A DNA stretch of 27,266 nucleotides from DAOPJM01 sp035399665 (GCA_035399665.1 DAOPJM010000024.1:1-27266), one strand, 5' to 3'; positions 1 to 8,645 are shown, numbered from the stretch's first letter. The notes: generated from the letters alone by a model not told the origin. Made by a program: numbers and translations.

Positions 1-357
1 GGCGGCTTTGTGGCCATGGTTTCGCTGATAACGCTTGTACCGGCGTTCTTCGTGATTATCGGCTCTGTCATAGTACTGTTTGACAAGCCAAAGCTGACCC
101 GCACGGAATACAGGGACAGGGTGCTTTTACTGAAGGTACTGCCACTTACGACCGCCGCGCTTGCCCTAACGCTTTCGATAGGGTATAGTCTCTATGACGG
201 CGGACTTGCTTCCTGCCTTTACTGCGCCCTTGTCGCGATAATCCACGCGGGCATTGGCGTAAACGAGATATTAGTGAAGTACTCGACAGAGAAGGGCAGC
301 AAAAGCTCAGACGAGCCTGAGCGGTCGGGAATAAGGGACAGGTTCAGATTGAGATAA
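1..357 (+). CDS. Membrane protein, C-terminal part (5' end outside window)
   Basis: The reading frame is open from the first base of the window, so this is probably the 3' end of a longer gene; a GTG at 10 is the first in-window start. The visible 118 residues hold three hydrophobic segments of about 20-25 residues (roughly codons 4-28, 43-63 and 68-90), followed by a charged, Ser/Glu/Arg-rich cytoplasmic-type tail. I do not recognise the family. It could be the last helices of a transporter or a small three-helix membrane protein. It ends 91 bp before the next operon; I see no convincing terminator between them, so it may be co-transcribed. Confidence 0.6.
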   Translation, partial: GGFVAMVSLITLVPAFFVIIGSVIVLFDKPKLTRTEYRDRVLLLKVLPLTTAALALTLSIGYSLYDGGLASCLYCALVAIIHAGIGVNEILVKYSTEKGSKSSDEPERSGIRDRFRLR

Positions 358-448
358 GCTTATGCGCGGCGTTCACCGTCAGGCGTGCGGCGCGGCTTAG
401 GATTGATATGAAGCGATTCAACAATGGTTTTATTAGGAGTGACAGCAT

Positions 449-1486
449 ATGGTGAAGAAGTCGGGATACTATGCGTTCGTGGGAACGAACTCCGTCAGGG
501 GAAGCCTTGGAATATACTCCGTGTTCATAGACGGAGAGACCCTAAGACCTGAGCTTGCTTCCACACATCAGGTCTCTAACGCGGGGGCGATGGACATAAG
601 CCGCAGCAAGCCTGTGATATACGCGGGGATAGAGGGCATGACGTTTAAGGGCTTCGCGGACGGCGGGGTTATAGCCTATTCCTATGACGAAAGCGGGACA
701 TTGACCGAGATAGGCGCGGCAAGGAGCCACGGACAGCGCACCTGCGCGATAAGCGTGGACGGCGAGACGAAGAACGTTTACGGGAGCAATTTCTACGAAG
801 GGACGCTTGCAATGTGGGGCTTGGACGAGAACGGCGCGCCCCTGCCCGCCAGAGCCGTCGTACCCTCCGCCGATATAGCGGGAGCGTGGAAGGCGCTGCA
901 CTGCGCCGCCGCCATAGGGCAGGGCTATGTCGGGGTTATCTCGCTTACCGAGTGCGCGCTTATCGTCTACTCCGCCCGAGACGGCAGGAGAATCACCTCC
1001 TACACCTTCCCGAACCACCCGTTCTGTCGTTACCTTTGCGCCTGCGACGATTGCCTGTACGCGCTTATGCAGGACCCGGGCGACATATATGTTTTCAAAA
1101 ATCACATGGACGAGAACGGCACGATAGAGCTTATACAGGTGATTTCGGTTCTGCGGGAGAAGCGGGAGCGTTACGGCACGACCACCATACGCCCAACCCA
1201 GAACGGGAAGCTCATGCTTGCCGCCGCAAGGGACAGCAGTACTGTAACGGTCTTTCGTATAGCGGGGGACGGCAGACTGGAGCTTGGCGATGTTGTGGCG
1301 CTGCCCGGACAGACCCCGCGTGACTTCGGCATATCGGGGGACGGTAAAATAGTGGTGAGCTGCCTGCAAAGGTCAAACATGATAGCTGTGCATCGCATCG
1401 ACGATAAGAACGCGACGCTTGAGTATTCGGGTTACACACTCAAGATTCCGTCGCCGGCGTCAACAGCTGTAACGGGGAGGATATAG
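449..1486 (+). CDS. Lactonase family beta-propeller protein (6-phosphogluconolactonase-like)
   Basis: 345 residues, with no signal peptide, so probably cytosolic. It shows the repeated pattern of the lactonase (Pgl/YbhE-type) seven-bladed propeller: blades of the type 'YAFVGT', 'VIAYSYDESGTLTEIG', 'NGKLMLAAARDSSTVTVFRI' and 'GDGKIVVSCLQRSNMIAVHRI', each ending in a short beta-turn. The length matches the family. Members hydrolyse 6-phosphogluconolactone or other lactones, and some serve in small-molecule catabolism. An AGGAGT site at 435-440 fits the ATG at 449. The stop codon is one base from the next start, so it is operonic with the SnoaL-like gene. The neighbours (SnoaL-like enzyme, MFS transporter) favour a role in degrading an imported compound over the pentose phosphate pathway. 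The family call is firm; the substrate is unknown. Confidence 0.85.
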   Translation: MVKKSGYYAFVGTNSVRGSLGIYSVFIDGETLRPELASTHQVSNAGAMDISRSKPVIYAGIEGMTFKGFADGGVIAYSYDESGTLTEIGAARSHGQRTCAISVDGETKNVYGSNFYEGTLAMWGLDENGAPLPARAVVPSADIAGAWKALHCAAAIGQGYVGVISLTECALIVYSARDGRRITSYTFPNHPFCRYLCACDDCLYALMQDPGDIYVFKNHMDENGTIELIQVISVLREKRERYGTTTIRPTQNGKLMLAAARDSSTVTVFRIAGDGRLELGDVVALPGQTPRDFGISGDGKIVVSCLQRSNMIAVHRIDDKNATLEYSGYTLKIPSPASTAVTGRI

Positions 1487-1487
1487 T

Positions 1488-2219
1488 ATGGAGCATATCA
1501 GCGTGGAAGAACGGCTTGCCGCCCTTGAACGGAAGGTCATGCGCCTTGAGGACAGGCAGAGGATAGAAAACCTGTACTCCAAGCACAACTACTACTTTTC
1601 GGCGGGGCAGGGAAGGCGCATAGTGCCTGAGCTTTGGACGAAGGACGACGACGCTTCCATAGAGTACGGCGCCTCCGGAGTGTATCAAAAGCTCTGGAAG
1701 GTCGTGACCTTCTATGTCAATTTCGATATCGCGGGGCGCATGGCAACCTTTTCCTGCGCCAATAAATGGCTGAGCATAGCCAAGGACGGGCTGACGGCGC
1801 GGGGCGTTTGGATGGTGATAGGCACCGAGAGTGATGCGGGCGATCTTGCCAAGGACAAGCCAAAGGAGGACGACGAACGGCGGGTGCTGCTGTCCTCCGT
1901 GACCGAGAAGGGCGAGGCCTACCGAGCCGAGGTGCTTTTGCAAAAGCACGAGGTCGAGTTTCGCAAGGAGGACGGCGTTTGGAAGATATTCCGTCTGCAT
2001 ATAAGCGAGTTCTTCCGCTGTCCCGCGGGAAGGGACTGGGTGAGCTATGCAAAGGAAAGGCAGATAACGGACGGGATGTGGCTCGAATATATGTTTGAGA
2101 CGCCCGACCCTTACCCCTCATGGGAGAACCTTCCGAGCGGGCCGACCACCCGTCACTGGCAGTACGATGTTGACGCATTGCCGCAGCTTGATACAGAGCT
2201 TGAGGATACAGATGAATAA
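1488..2219 (+). CDS. SnoaL-like / NTF2-fold protein
   Basis: 243 residues. An N-terminal charged helix (about residues 5-28, heptad-like Leu/Arg/Glu) leads into an NTF2-like cone: 'DRQRIENLYSKHNYYFSAG' is the typical opening helix, followed by strand segments and an amphipathic end 'VWKIFRLHISEFFRC'. Members of this superfamily act as dehydratases, isomerases or cyclases on steroids, polyketides and bile acids (BaiE is an example). Candidate polar active-site residues in the opening helix are Y30, H33, Y35 and Y36. A GGGGAGG site at about 1474-1480 precedes the ATG. The gene starts one base after the lactonase stop and overlaps the MFS gene by 8 bases, so translation is probably coupled. The fold is recognisable; the enzymatic role is inferred. 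Confidence 0.75.
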   Translation: MEHISVEERLAALERKVMRLEDRQRIENLYSKHNYYFSAGQGRRIVPELWTKDDDASIEYGASGVYQKLWKVVTFYVNFDIAGRMATFSCANKWLSIAKDGLTARGVWMVIGTESDAGDLAKDKPKEDDERRVLLSSVTEKGEAYRAEVLLQKHEVEFRKEDGVWKIFRLHISEFFRCPAGRDWVSYAKERQITDGMWLEYMFETPDPYPSWENLPSGPTTRHWQYDVDALPQLDTELEDTDE

Positions 2220-3414
2220 GAAACAGAGGACTTGGAACCTCATAGCAATATACTTTGTTGCCGCGCTTCAGATGGGAGGCGCGGGCCTTTCGCCCGTCTT
2301 GGCGGAGTTGGGCGGGGCGTTTCCGCAGTACAGCACCACGGCGATACAGCTTGTGGCGACCATCCCGTCCATATTCGTGGCGCTGACCAACCTTATAACG
2401 GGTTGGCTGTGCAGGAAATTCCCCAAGAAGTACATCGTGGCGATAGGCTGCGGCATGGCTGTCGCGTTCGCGCTCTTAGGCTGCTTTTTCAACAGCTCAC
2501 TCGCGCTCATATATGTCTGGGCGGCGATTTTGGGCATAGGCACAAGTCTGGCGTGTACGGTTTCACCCGCCATAGTCAACGAGATGTTCGAGCCGGAGGA
2601 CAGAATAGCGGTATTTGGGATAAGGGCCTGCACTACATCGCTTGCGACCATGCTTATGACCTTTGTCGGCGGCTATCTTGTGGCGGTAAACTGGCGTTAC
2701 GGCTTTTTGGTGTACCTTATCATGATACCCGGGCTGATACTCTCGCTTGTAGTGCATCCCAAGAACACCAAGCTGGCCGTGAGCGAAGCTGCGAAGGCCT
2801 CCGCCGCCGCGCCCTTCAATGCAAGGGCGTTGGTGTTCCCCTGCTTAGTGGGTGCGGCGTTCTCGGTGCTGATGTGTACCGCGATGGTTAACACCTCCAT
2901 GCTTGTGGCGGAGAGCGGCTTTGTCTCGGAGCAGCTCGCGTCATCAAGGGGCGGACTGCTGACCGCAATCATACTGGGAGCGGGCGGAATCATGGGCTTT
3001 GGCGTGGATGGAATCAACAAGAGGATTGGACTTCAGAGTATTACCTTGGGCGTAATTCTGCTTGTCGCGGGCTTTCTTGCTTTCTTCTTTGCAAAGTCGT
3101 ATGTCGTATTCATAATAGGCGGAGTGCTCTGCGGCGGAGCGACATTGATTATGCCCCACGCTCAGGTTTTGGCTTCGGCGGCTGGCGGAATGAAGCAGGA
3201 GCTTGGGCTGTCCGTCATGCTGGTGTGCTCCAACCTGGGAACCCTGGCGGCGCCGCTTCTCACTAACCTTTCAAAGTGGATATTCGGGGTGGAGGACGCT
3301 AGGTACCGCTTCCTGCTTGCGGCGATGTTGGGCGTGGTAATCGCGGCAGCCTGCGGAATATATGTAATTAAGATGAATAAGAACAAGCACGAACCCGAAG
3401 ACGTTCGCGCATAG
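2212..3414 (+). CDS. MFS transporter
   Basis: 400 residues from the ATG at 2212, with about twelve hydrophobic segments. The loop between helices 2 and 3 carries 'GWLCRKFPKKYI', a degenerate form of the MFS motif A (G-x-x-x-D-R-x-G-R/K). A basic central loop (about residues 190-210) separates the two six-helix halves. The frame is open further upstream to 2095, but that stretch overlaps the SnoaL-like gene in another phase and is not hydrophobic, so ATG 2212 with GAGG at about 2202-2205 is preferred. It overlaps the upstream stop by 8 bases. The protein is probably an uptake or exchange carrier in the plasma membrane for the compound handled by the two preceding genes. Substrate unknown. Confidence 0.85.
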   Translation: MNKKQRTWNLIAIYFVAALQMGGAGLSPVLAELGGAFPQYSTTAIQLVATIPSIFVALTNLITGWLCRKFPKKYIVAIGCGMAVAFALLGCFFNSSLALIYVWAAILGIGTSLACTVSPAIVNEMFEPEDRIAVFGIRACTTSLATMLMTFVGGYLVAVNWRYGFLVYLIMIPGLILSLVVHPKNTKLAVSEAAKASAAAPFNARALVFPCLVGAAFSVLMCTAMVNTSMLVAESGFVSEQLASSRGGLLTAIILGAGGIMGFGVDGINKRIGLQSITLGVILLVAGFLAFFFAKSYVVFIIGGVLCGGATLIMPHAQVLASAAGGMKQELGLSVMLVCSNLGTLAAPLLTNLSKWIFGVEDARYRFLLAAMLGVVIAAACGIYVIKMNKNKHEPEDVRA

Positions 3415-3424
3415 CGAGGCGGAT

Positions 3425-4795
3425 TTGGAACAGAATCGGGAGAACAAACTCGGCACACAGCCGGTACCGCGCCTGCTCGCGTCAATGGCGGTTCCGCTGA
3501 TAGCCGCGAACCTCATCACCGCGCTGTACAACGTGGTGGACGGAATATATGTAGCAAAGCTCTCACAGGCCGCGCTTACCGCGACGACCTTGGCGTTTCC
3601 GGCGCAGATGATAATGCACGCCGTGGCGTCGGGAACGGCCTGCGGAGTAAACTCTCTGCTGTCAAGGCGCTTGGGCGCAAGACGGTTTTCGGAAGCCACC
3701 GCCGCGGCTCAACACGGACTTGTGCTTGCGCTGATGAACTATGTCGTTTTTCTTGTGCTGGGACTTACGCTGTCCGCGCCGTTCATCGGCATGTTCACAG
3801 ATTCGGATGAACTGCTGAGGATGGGAGCGACTTACACCGCCATATGCTTGGCGGGCAGCATAGGCGTGTTTTTGACCTTTACCTTCAACGGGCTGCTGCA
3901 ATCCACGGGACATTCGGGACTGTGCCTGATAATGCAGGCGACGGGAGCGGCGGTCAATATCATACTTGACCCAATACTCATATTCGGCAGGCACGGCTTC
4001 CCACAGATGGGTATCGCGGGCGCGGCCGTCGCCACCGTCATTTCGCAGTGCCTGAGCGCGGTACTTGGGTTCATATTCAATTATGCCTACAACAAGGACG
4101 TCAGGCTCGACCTGAAGGGCTTCCGCTTCAATAAACCCATACTCGCGGACATATACAGGGTGGGTGTTCCGTCCATGCTCATGCAGTCGATAGGCTCGCT
4201 GATGGATATAGGCATGAACAAGATACTCATTTCCGTGAGCGACGCGGCGGTGTCCGTGTTCGGAATATACTTCAAGGTACACAGCTTTGTGTTTATGCCC
4301 GTCGTAGGCACGGCGCAGGGCATGGTGCCGATTGTCGGCTATAACTACGGCGCGAAGCGACCCGACAGAATGAAGCAGGCGCTAAAGCTCGGAGTAATAG
4401 TCGCGGTATGCATAATGGCGATGGGTACGGCGTTCTTTCAGCTGTTCCCCGAAACCATACTGTCTTGGTTTTCCGCAACGGAGGAGGTATACGCCATAGG
4501 CATACCTGCGCTTAGGATAACGTCGATGCCGTTCGTACTCGCCGCCTCGTGCATAGTCTTGGGGGACGCGCTGACGGGCATGGGCATAGGCTATGTGAGC
4601 GCGATCAACTCGTTTTTAAGGCAGATATTGGTGCTGCTGCCCTTGGCCTATGTGCTGGAGAGGTTCTGCGGATTGGATTATGTGTGGTACGCGTTTGTGG
4701 CTTCGGAGGTCTGTTCGCTAAGCTACACCATAATGATGTTCACGCGGATTTGGAAGAAGAAGGTCAAGCCGCTTGAGATAAATACAGACCCATAA
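3425..4795 (+). CDS. MATE family efflux transporter
   Basis: 456 residues from a TTG start at 3425, preceded by GAGGCGGA at 3416-3423. Two pseudo-symmetric bundles of six helices are visible. Typical MATE sequence appears near the N terminus ('LITALYNVVDGIYVAKL', 'GTACGVNSLLSRRLGARR') and again in the second half ('GTAQGMVPIVGYNYGAKR'). These proteins export cationic drugs or metabolites using Na+ or H+ gradients. The gene lies 10 bp after the MFS stop in the same operon, so it may export an end product of the same pathway or give general detoxification. The family is secure; the substrate is not visible. Confidence 0.9.
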   Translation: MEQNRENKLGTQPVPRLLASMAVPLIAANLITALYNVVDGIYVAKLSQAALTATTLAFPAQMIMHAVASGTACGVNSLLSRRLGARRFSEATAAAQHGLVLALMNYVVFLVLGLTLSAPFIGMFTDSDELLRMGATYTAICLAGSIGVFLTFTFNGLLQSTGHSGLCLIMQATGAAVNIILDPILIFGRHGFPQMGIAGAAVATVISQCLSAVLGFIFNYAYNKDVRLDLKGFRFNKPILADIYRVGVPSMLMQSIGSLMDIGMNKILISVSDAAVSVFGIYFKVHSFVFMPVVGTAQGMVPIVGYNYGAKRPDRMKQALKLGVIVAVCIMAMGTAFFQLFPETILSWFSATEEVYAIGIPALRITSMPFVLAASCIVLGDALTGMGIGYVSAINSFLRQILVLLPLAYVLERFCGLDYVWYAFVASEVCSLSYTIMMFTRIWKKKVKPLEINTDP

Positions 4796-4817
4796 AAATA
4801 CTGAATCGGAGGAAATT

Positions 4818-5273
4818 ATGATTTACGGAGCATTGGAAACCGTCGCAAAGTACGACATGAACGACCCAAGGTTCAAGACCGCGTTCGCGTTCTTGGCTCG
4901 TAAAGACCTTGAGGAGCTGCCCACCGGCTGGATGGAGCTTGACCACGGCGTAAGGGCGAGCGTGCAGGAGTATGTCACCCAACCGGAGAACGAGTTGGAT
5001 TTTGAGACACATGAGAAGTATTTTGACATTCACTATATGGTAAAGGGCATTGAGATTGTGGGCGTTTGCATACGCGACGGTCTGAAAAACAAGATACCCT
5101 ATTCAGATGAGAACGACATAGAGTTCTACCATGATCCGGAGCATTACGGCTGCGTGTTCCTGCGCGAGCATGACTACGCGGTTGTGGGGTATGAGGACGC
5201 GCAAAAGCCGCATGTGGCGGCGGGCAAGCCGATGGCGGTCAGAAAGATTGTCATTAAGGTTCCGGTAATCTAA
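4818..5273 (+). CDS. YhcH/YjgK/YiaL family protein (DUF386)
   Basis: 151 residues, the usual length for this cupin-like family. The hallmark 'THEKYFDIHYMVKGIEIVG' is present at about residues 63-81, followed by a 'FLREHDYAVVGYEDAQKPH' segment in which the acidic and His residues resemble the metal site of the fold. Family members accompany sugar catabolism (sialic acid, evolved beta-galactosidase, rare sugars) and are thought to act on sugar anomers or sugar acids; the exact reaction is generally uncertain. The ATG at 4818 follows a good CGGAGGAA site at 4807-4814, 22 bp after the MATE gene, so it is probably the last gene of that operon. A hairpin follows at 5303-5330. Confidence 0.88.
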   Translation: MIYGALETVAKYDMNDPRFKTAFAFLARKDLEELPTGWMELDHGVRASVQEYVTQPENELDFETHEKYFDIHYMVKGIEIVGVCIRDGLKNKIPYSDENDIEFYHDPEHYGCVFLREHDYAVVGYEDAQKPHVAAGKPMAVRKIVIKVPVI

Positions 5274-5302
5274 ACCGCAAAAAAAGAGATATTCCTTGTC
5301 AC

Positions 5303-5330
5303 AAAGGGGAGCGCCAACGCGCCCCCCTTT
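5303..5330 (+). terminator. Candidate terminator hairpin after the YhcH gene
   Basis: Arms AAAGGGGAGCGC (5303-5314) and GCGCCCCCCTTT (5319-5330) pair with one mismatch around a CAAC loop. The T run is only three long and belongs to the stem, so termination may be weak. The left arm also contains the GGGGAGCGCC core found again next to the assembly gap. Confidence 0.5.
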
Positions 5331-5430
5331 ATCATCCTGAGGAGCAAAGTTCCGAAGGAACTTGCCGAAGGCTAAACAGTCAAGAGCCGCTCCCCATCAT
5401 CCCCTCACCCTTTGTCATCCTATTGTCTGC
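5331..5430. repeat. Dispersed repeat, copy A
   Basis: This stretch shares several exact words with the DNA at 24064-24190: AGTCAAGAGCCGCTC (5378-5392 and 24108-24122), TGTCATCCTATTG (5413-5425 and 24063-24075), and CCGAAGGA (5352-5359 and 24081-24088). It also contains a perfect 7-bp hairpin AAGTTCC-GAA-GGAACTT at 5347-5363. No coding potential is apparent. It looks like a non-coding interspersed repeat family of this genome. Confidence 0.5.
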
Positions 5431-5529
5431 ACGAAACGGGGCAGTTTGCCGTGCGGTATTCATGACCATTATGCAGCTCGGACTTTTAACGCAGCGCCGC
5501 ATTGTAAGAATCATGCAAAAATATATTGA

Positions 5530-5558
5530 TTGACAAATCGTGCTAAATCTTGTACTAT
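5530..5558 (+). promoter_or_regulatory. SigA-type promoter of oppBCDF
   Basis: TTGACA (5530-5535) and TACTAT (5553-5558) are separated by 17 bp. The predicted transcript starts near 5565, about 38 nt before the oppB start. AAGGAGG at 5589-5595 is the ribosome binding site. Confidence 0.75.
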
Positions 5559-5602
5559 ACAATTGGGTATGAATAATCAAGGGTATTTAAGGAGGCGGTT
5601 AA

Positions 5603-6514
5603 ATGTGGAGATATGTAGCTAAAAGGGTCCTCCTCGCAATCTTCACGGTGTTCATCATCATAACAATCACGTTTTTTGTTATGAACGCCGTGCCCGGCGG
5701 TCCATTCGCCAGCGAGAAAGCCCCAAGCGCCGAGGTCAAGGCTGTGCTTGAAGCGCGGTTTAACCTTGACAAGCCTTTAGGTCAACAGTACCTGCTGTAC
5801 ATGAAGAATCTTCTAAAGGGCGACTTCGGGGTTTCCATGAAGTCAGGCAGGGACATTGGCCAGACTCTGGCAAGCCGGTTCAAGGTTTCCGCAGCACTTG
5901 GCGGAATGGCCGCGGTTGTCGCGATAGTCTTTGGGCTGATTTTCGGCTCAATTGCCGCTCTCACACGCAACAGATGGCCTGATCGCGTTATCATCTTTAT
6001 TACAACACTTTTTGTTTCGGTTCCAAGTTTCGTATTAGCAACAATACTAATGTTAATATTCTGTCTGAGGCTGAAATGGTTCCCCGTTTGGACTTCGGGA
6101 AATCCGAGCTATTTTCTGCCTGTCATCGCGCTCGCTATGTACCCGATGAGCTATATTACAAGGCTCACCAAGTCGAGTATGCTTGACGCTTTGGGTCAGG
6201 ATTATATACGAACCGCCAGATCTAAGGGCGTGAGGGAGAGCAAGATAGTCTTTAAGCACGCCTTGAGGAACGCTCTCATACCCGTCGTTACCTATGTAGG
6301 CCCGATGGTGGCGTATATTCTCACAGGCAGCCTTGTGGTCGAGACCGTTTTCACGATAGGCGGCCTTGGGCGCGAGTTCGTGGCGAGCATTCAGGAGCGC
6401 GACTATTCGCTGATAATGGGTACTACCATTTTCCTTGCGGTATTGATGGTCATCGCGATGCTCATCTCAGACCTTATTTATAAGGTCATCGACCCCAGAA
6501 TCGACTTCAAGTAA
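5603..6514 (+). CDS. oppB: Oligopeptide ABC transporter permease OppB
   Basis: 303 residues with about six membrane helices, the first at residues 8-29. The sequence 'AVPGGPF' after helix 1 is characteristic of OppB/DppB permeases. The cytoplasmic EAA loop that docks on the ATPase is visible at about residues 200-222 ('DYIRTARSKGV' and onward). The protein forms half of the plasma-membrane channel for peptides delivered by the binding lipoprotein. It is the first gene of an operon with oppC (13 bp downstream), oppD and oppF, driven by the promoter at 5530-5558. The strong ribosome binding site at 5589-5595 fixes the start. Because dipeptide and nickel importers share this family, the precise substrate is inferred from the binding protein. 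Confidence 0.93.
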   Translation: MWRYVAKRVLLAIFTVFIIITITFFVMNAVPGGPFASEKAPSAEVKAVLEARFNLDKPLGQQYLLYMKNLLKGDFGVSMKSGRDIGQTLASRFKVSAALGGMAAVVAIVFGLIFGSIAALTRNRWPDRVIIFITTLFVSVPSFVLATILMLIFCLRLKWFPVWTSGNPSYFLPVIALAMYPMSYITRLTKSSMLDALGQDYIRTARSKGVRESKIVFKHALRNALIPVVTYVGPMVAYILTGSLVVETVFTIGGLGREFVASIQERDYSLIMGTTIFLAVLMVIAMLISDLIYKVIDPRIDFK

Positions 6515-6527
6515 AGGAGGAGCAGCT

Positions 6528-7601
6528 ATGTACGATCCTAATATTATCCCAAAGAAGCAGCTGCTGAGCCTTCAGCTTGACGTCTCGAAGTTTTATGCGG
6601 CAAGCGACGAAGAGAAGGAGCAGCACGTTCAGATACGCGAGTCCACCACCTTCTTCAAGGACGGAATCACCCGCCTGTCAAAGAACCCATTGGCGGTCAT
6701 AAGCATAGTGGTACTGCTGCTGTTGGTCGTCGTCATCATCTTCGCCCCCATGATAGTCCCCTATGGATATGAGGAGATAATCAAGGTCAACGGCAAGCGC
6801 GACAGGACGATGTCCAACCTGCGGCCTCTTGAGTATTCGGAGCTTGAGCAGGAAGCGATGGCGGCGGGCGAGGAGGTATTCCCGCACCTGTTCGGCACGG
6901 ACAACCTTGGGCGTGATTACTTCGTGCGCGTTATCTACGGCACGAGGGTTTCACTCGTCGTGGGCTTGTTCGCCTCGTTGATAGTTCTTATAATCGGACT
7001 GTTATACGGCTCCATCGCGGGCTATGTCGGAGGCACGGTTGACCTTATCATGATGCGATTCGTCGATATCATATACTCCTTGCCCGACACCCTGATGGTT
7101 ATTCTCCTGTCGGTCGTCTTGGGCGAGGTCTTAACGCCGCTCATCGAGGGCACGGCCTTGGCCAAAATAGGAACCAACATGATCTCCCTGTTCATCGTGT
7201 TCGGACTGCTGTACTGGGTGGGCATGGCAAGGCTTGTAAGAGGTCAGATACTCACCATCAAGAACAACGACTATGTGCTTGCGGCCAAAGCCTTGGGCGC
7301 AAAGTCGGGGCGCATCATTAGAAAGCACATTCTGCCGAACTGCATGAGCGTCATATTCATTTCCACCGCCCTTCAGGTTCCGTCGGCGATATTCACCGAG
7401 AGCTTTTTGAGCTTTATCGGTCTTGGCGTTCAGGCGCCCATGCCCAGCTTAGGCTCACTGGCAAGCTCCGCAAGGGGCGGGCTTGAGAACTATCCCTACA
7501 AGCTGCTGTTCCCCGCGATAGCGATTTGCCTTATAGTGCTGTCGTTCAACCTATTGGGCGACGGCTTGAGGGACGCCTTCGACCCGAAGCTGAGGAGGTA
7601 A
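6528..7601 (+). CDS. oppC: Oligopeptide ABC transporter permease OppC
   Basis: 357 residues. An N-terminal cytoplasmic stretch (about residues 1-52) contains 'FFKDGITRLSKNPLAV', typical of OppC. A first helix (53-78) is followed by an extracytoplasmic loop ending in 'HLFGTDNLGRDYFVRVIYG', the signature preceding the permease core. The EAA loop lies at about residues 248-271 ('NDYVLAAKALGAKSGRIIRK'). It pairs with OppB to form the translocation pore. AAAGGAGG at 6513-6520, overlapping the oppB stop, sets the ATG at 6528. The insert between helix 1 and the DNLGRD motif is longer than in the shortest homologues, which is common among Clostridia. Confidence 0.93.
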   Translation: MYDPNIIPKKQLLSLQLDVSKFYAASDEEKEQHVQIRESTTFFKDGITRLSKNPLAVISIVVLLLLVVVIIFAPMIVPYGYEEIIKVNGKRDRTMSNLRPLEYSELEQEAMAAGEEVFPHLFGTDNLGRDYFVRVIYGTRVSLVVGLFASLIVLIIGLLYGSIAGYVGGTVDLIMMRFVDIIYSLPDTLMVILLSVVLGEVLTPLIEGTALAKIGTNMISLFIVFGLLYWVGMARLVRGQILTIKNNDYVLAAKALGAKSGRIIRKHILPNCMSVIFISTALQVPSAIFTESFLSFIGLGVQAPMPSLGSLASSARGGLENYPYKLLFPAIAICLIVLSFNLLGDGLRDAFDPKLRR

Positions 7602-7604
7602 GCC

Positions 7605-8645
7605 ATGAAAGACTTCATACTTGATGTAAACGATCTGCATACGTCCTTCTTCACGCCTGCCGGCGAGGTCAGAGCGGTCAACGGCGTGAGCTTCAAGCTC
7701 GCCAAGGGCAAGGTCTTGGGCATAGTCGGCGAGTCCGGTTCGGGCAAGAGCGTCACGGCGTATTCCATACTCAGGATACTTGACAACCCCGGCAGAATCA
7801 CGCAAGGACAGATACTGTTCAAGGGGCAGGACATAACGAAGTTCTCAAAGAGCGAGATGCGAAAGTTTCGAGGCTCAAGGATATCCATTATCTTCCAAGA
7901 CCCCATGACTTCGCTGAACCCCGTGTACACGGTAGGTAATCAGCTCACCGAGGCGATACGCCTGCACACCGACCGCAACCGCAGCGAGGCTTGGGAAAGA
8001 GCGGCCGAGATGCTGACGCTTGTCGGCGTGAACGAACCCTTGAAGCGACTGAAGCAGTACCCGCACGAGCTGTCGGGCGGTATGCGCCAAAGGGTCATGA
8101 TAGCCATGGCGCTGGCCTGCGAGCCTGACATACTGATAGCCGACGAGCCGACGACGGCCTTGGACGTTACCATTCAGGCACAGATACTGGAGCTGATGCA
8201 GGAGCTGCAAAAGAAGCTCGGAATGTCCATCATAATCATCACGCACGACCTTGGCGTCATAGCGGATATGTGCGACGAGATAATCGTCATGTACGCGGGC
8301 AGGGTCTGCGAGCGCGGAACGGCGGACGAGATATTCTACAACCCCTGTCACGAGTATACAAAGGGTCTGTTAAAGTCCATCCCAAGCATAGTGGGCAAGC
8401 GCGAGAGGCTGGTTCCCATATCGGGTACGCCAATCGACCTGTTGAATATGCCCAAGGGCTGCGCCTTCTGCGAGCGCTGCGACAGCGCGATGAAGATTTG
8501 TCTCACCGAGACGCCCGAGGAGATACGAATGAACCACGACCACCTTGCGGCGTGCTGGATGAACGTCGCGGAGGTATACAAGAGCGAGCGGGCGGGGGAG
8601 AACGCACCCGCAGCGGCCGAAGTCAAGGAGGCAGAAGATGAGTGA
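7605..8645 (+). CDS. oppD: Oligopeptide ABC transporter ATP-binding protein OppD
   Basis: 346 residues with a full ABC ATPase: Walker A GESGSGKS at residues 42-49, Q-loop FQDP at 97-100, signature LSGGMRQR at 156-163, and Walker B DILIADEP at 175-182, followed by the H-loop in 'IIIITHDLGV'. The C-terminal extension carries the oligopeptide-transporter motif with cysteines in 'GCAFCERCDSAMKIC' and a later Cys in 'AACW', the set that binds an iron-sulfur cluster in some OppD/OppF proteins. The start follows GAGGAGG at 7592-7598, and the 3' end overlaps oppF by 8 bases. An acidic Ala/Glu tail after residue 325 seems lineage-specific. Confidence 0.94.
   Translation: MKDFILDVNDLHTSFFTPAGEVRAVNGVSFKLAKGKVLGIVGESGSGKSVTAYSILRILDNPGRITQGQILFKGQDITKFSKSEMRKFRGSRISIIFQDPMTSLNPVYTVGNQLTEAIRLHTDRNRSEAWERAAEMLTLVGVNEPLKRLKQYPHELSGGMRQRVMIAMALACEPDILIADEPTTALDVTIQAQILELMQELQKKLGMSIIIITHDLGVIADMCDEIIVMYAGRVCERGTADEIFYNPCHEYTKGLLKSIPSIVGKRERLVPISGTPIDLLNMPKGCAFCERCDSAMKICLTETPEEIRMNHDHLAACWMNVAEVYKSERAGENAPAAAEVKEAEDE

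Larger units (their letters stand above)
5274..5602. other. Intergenic region between YhcH gene and oppB
   Basis: This 329-bp gap holds, in order, an A-rich tract, the hairpin at 5303-5330, repeat copy A, about 100 bp in which I see nothing specific (5431-5529), and the opp promoter at 5530-5558. No credible gene is seen on either strand. Confidence 0.6.

Noticed and set aside
542..1369. A 275-codon open frame on the minus strand opposite the lactonase gene
   Set aside because: The composition is Arg/Gly/His-rich without any domain, and the + strand frame is a recognisable propeller.
2095..2211. Upstream extension of the MFS transporter
   Set aside because: The added residues are polar, overlap the SnoaL-like gene in another frame, and lack the ribosome binding site seen before ATG 2212.
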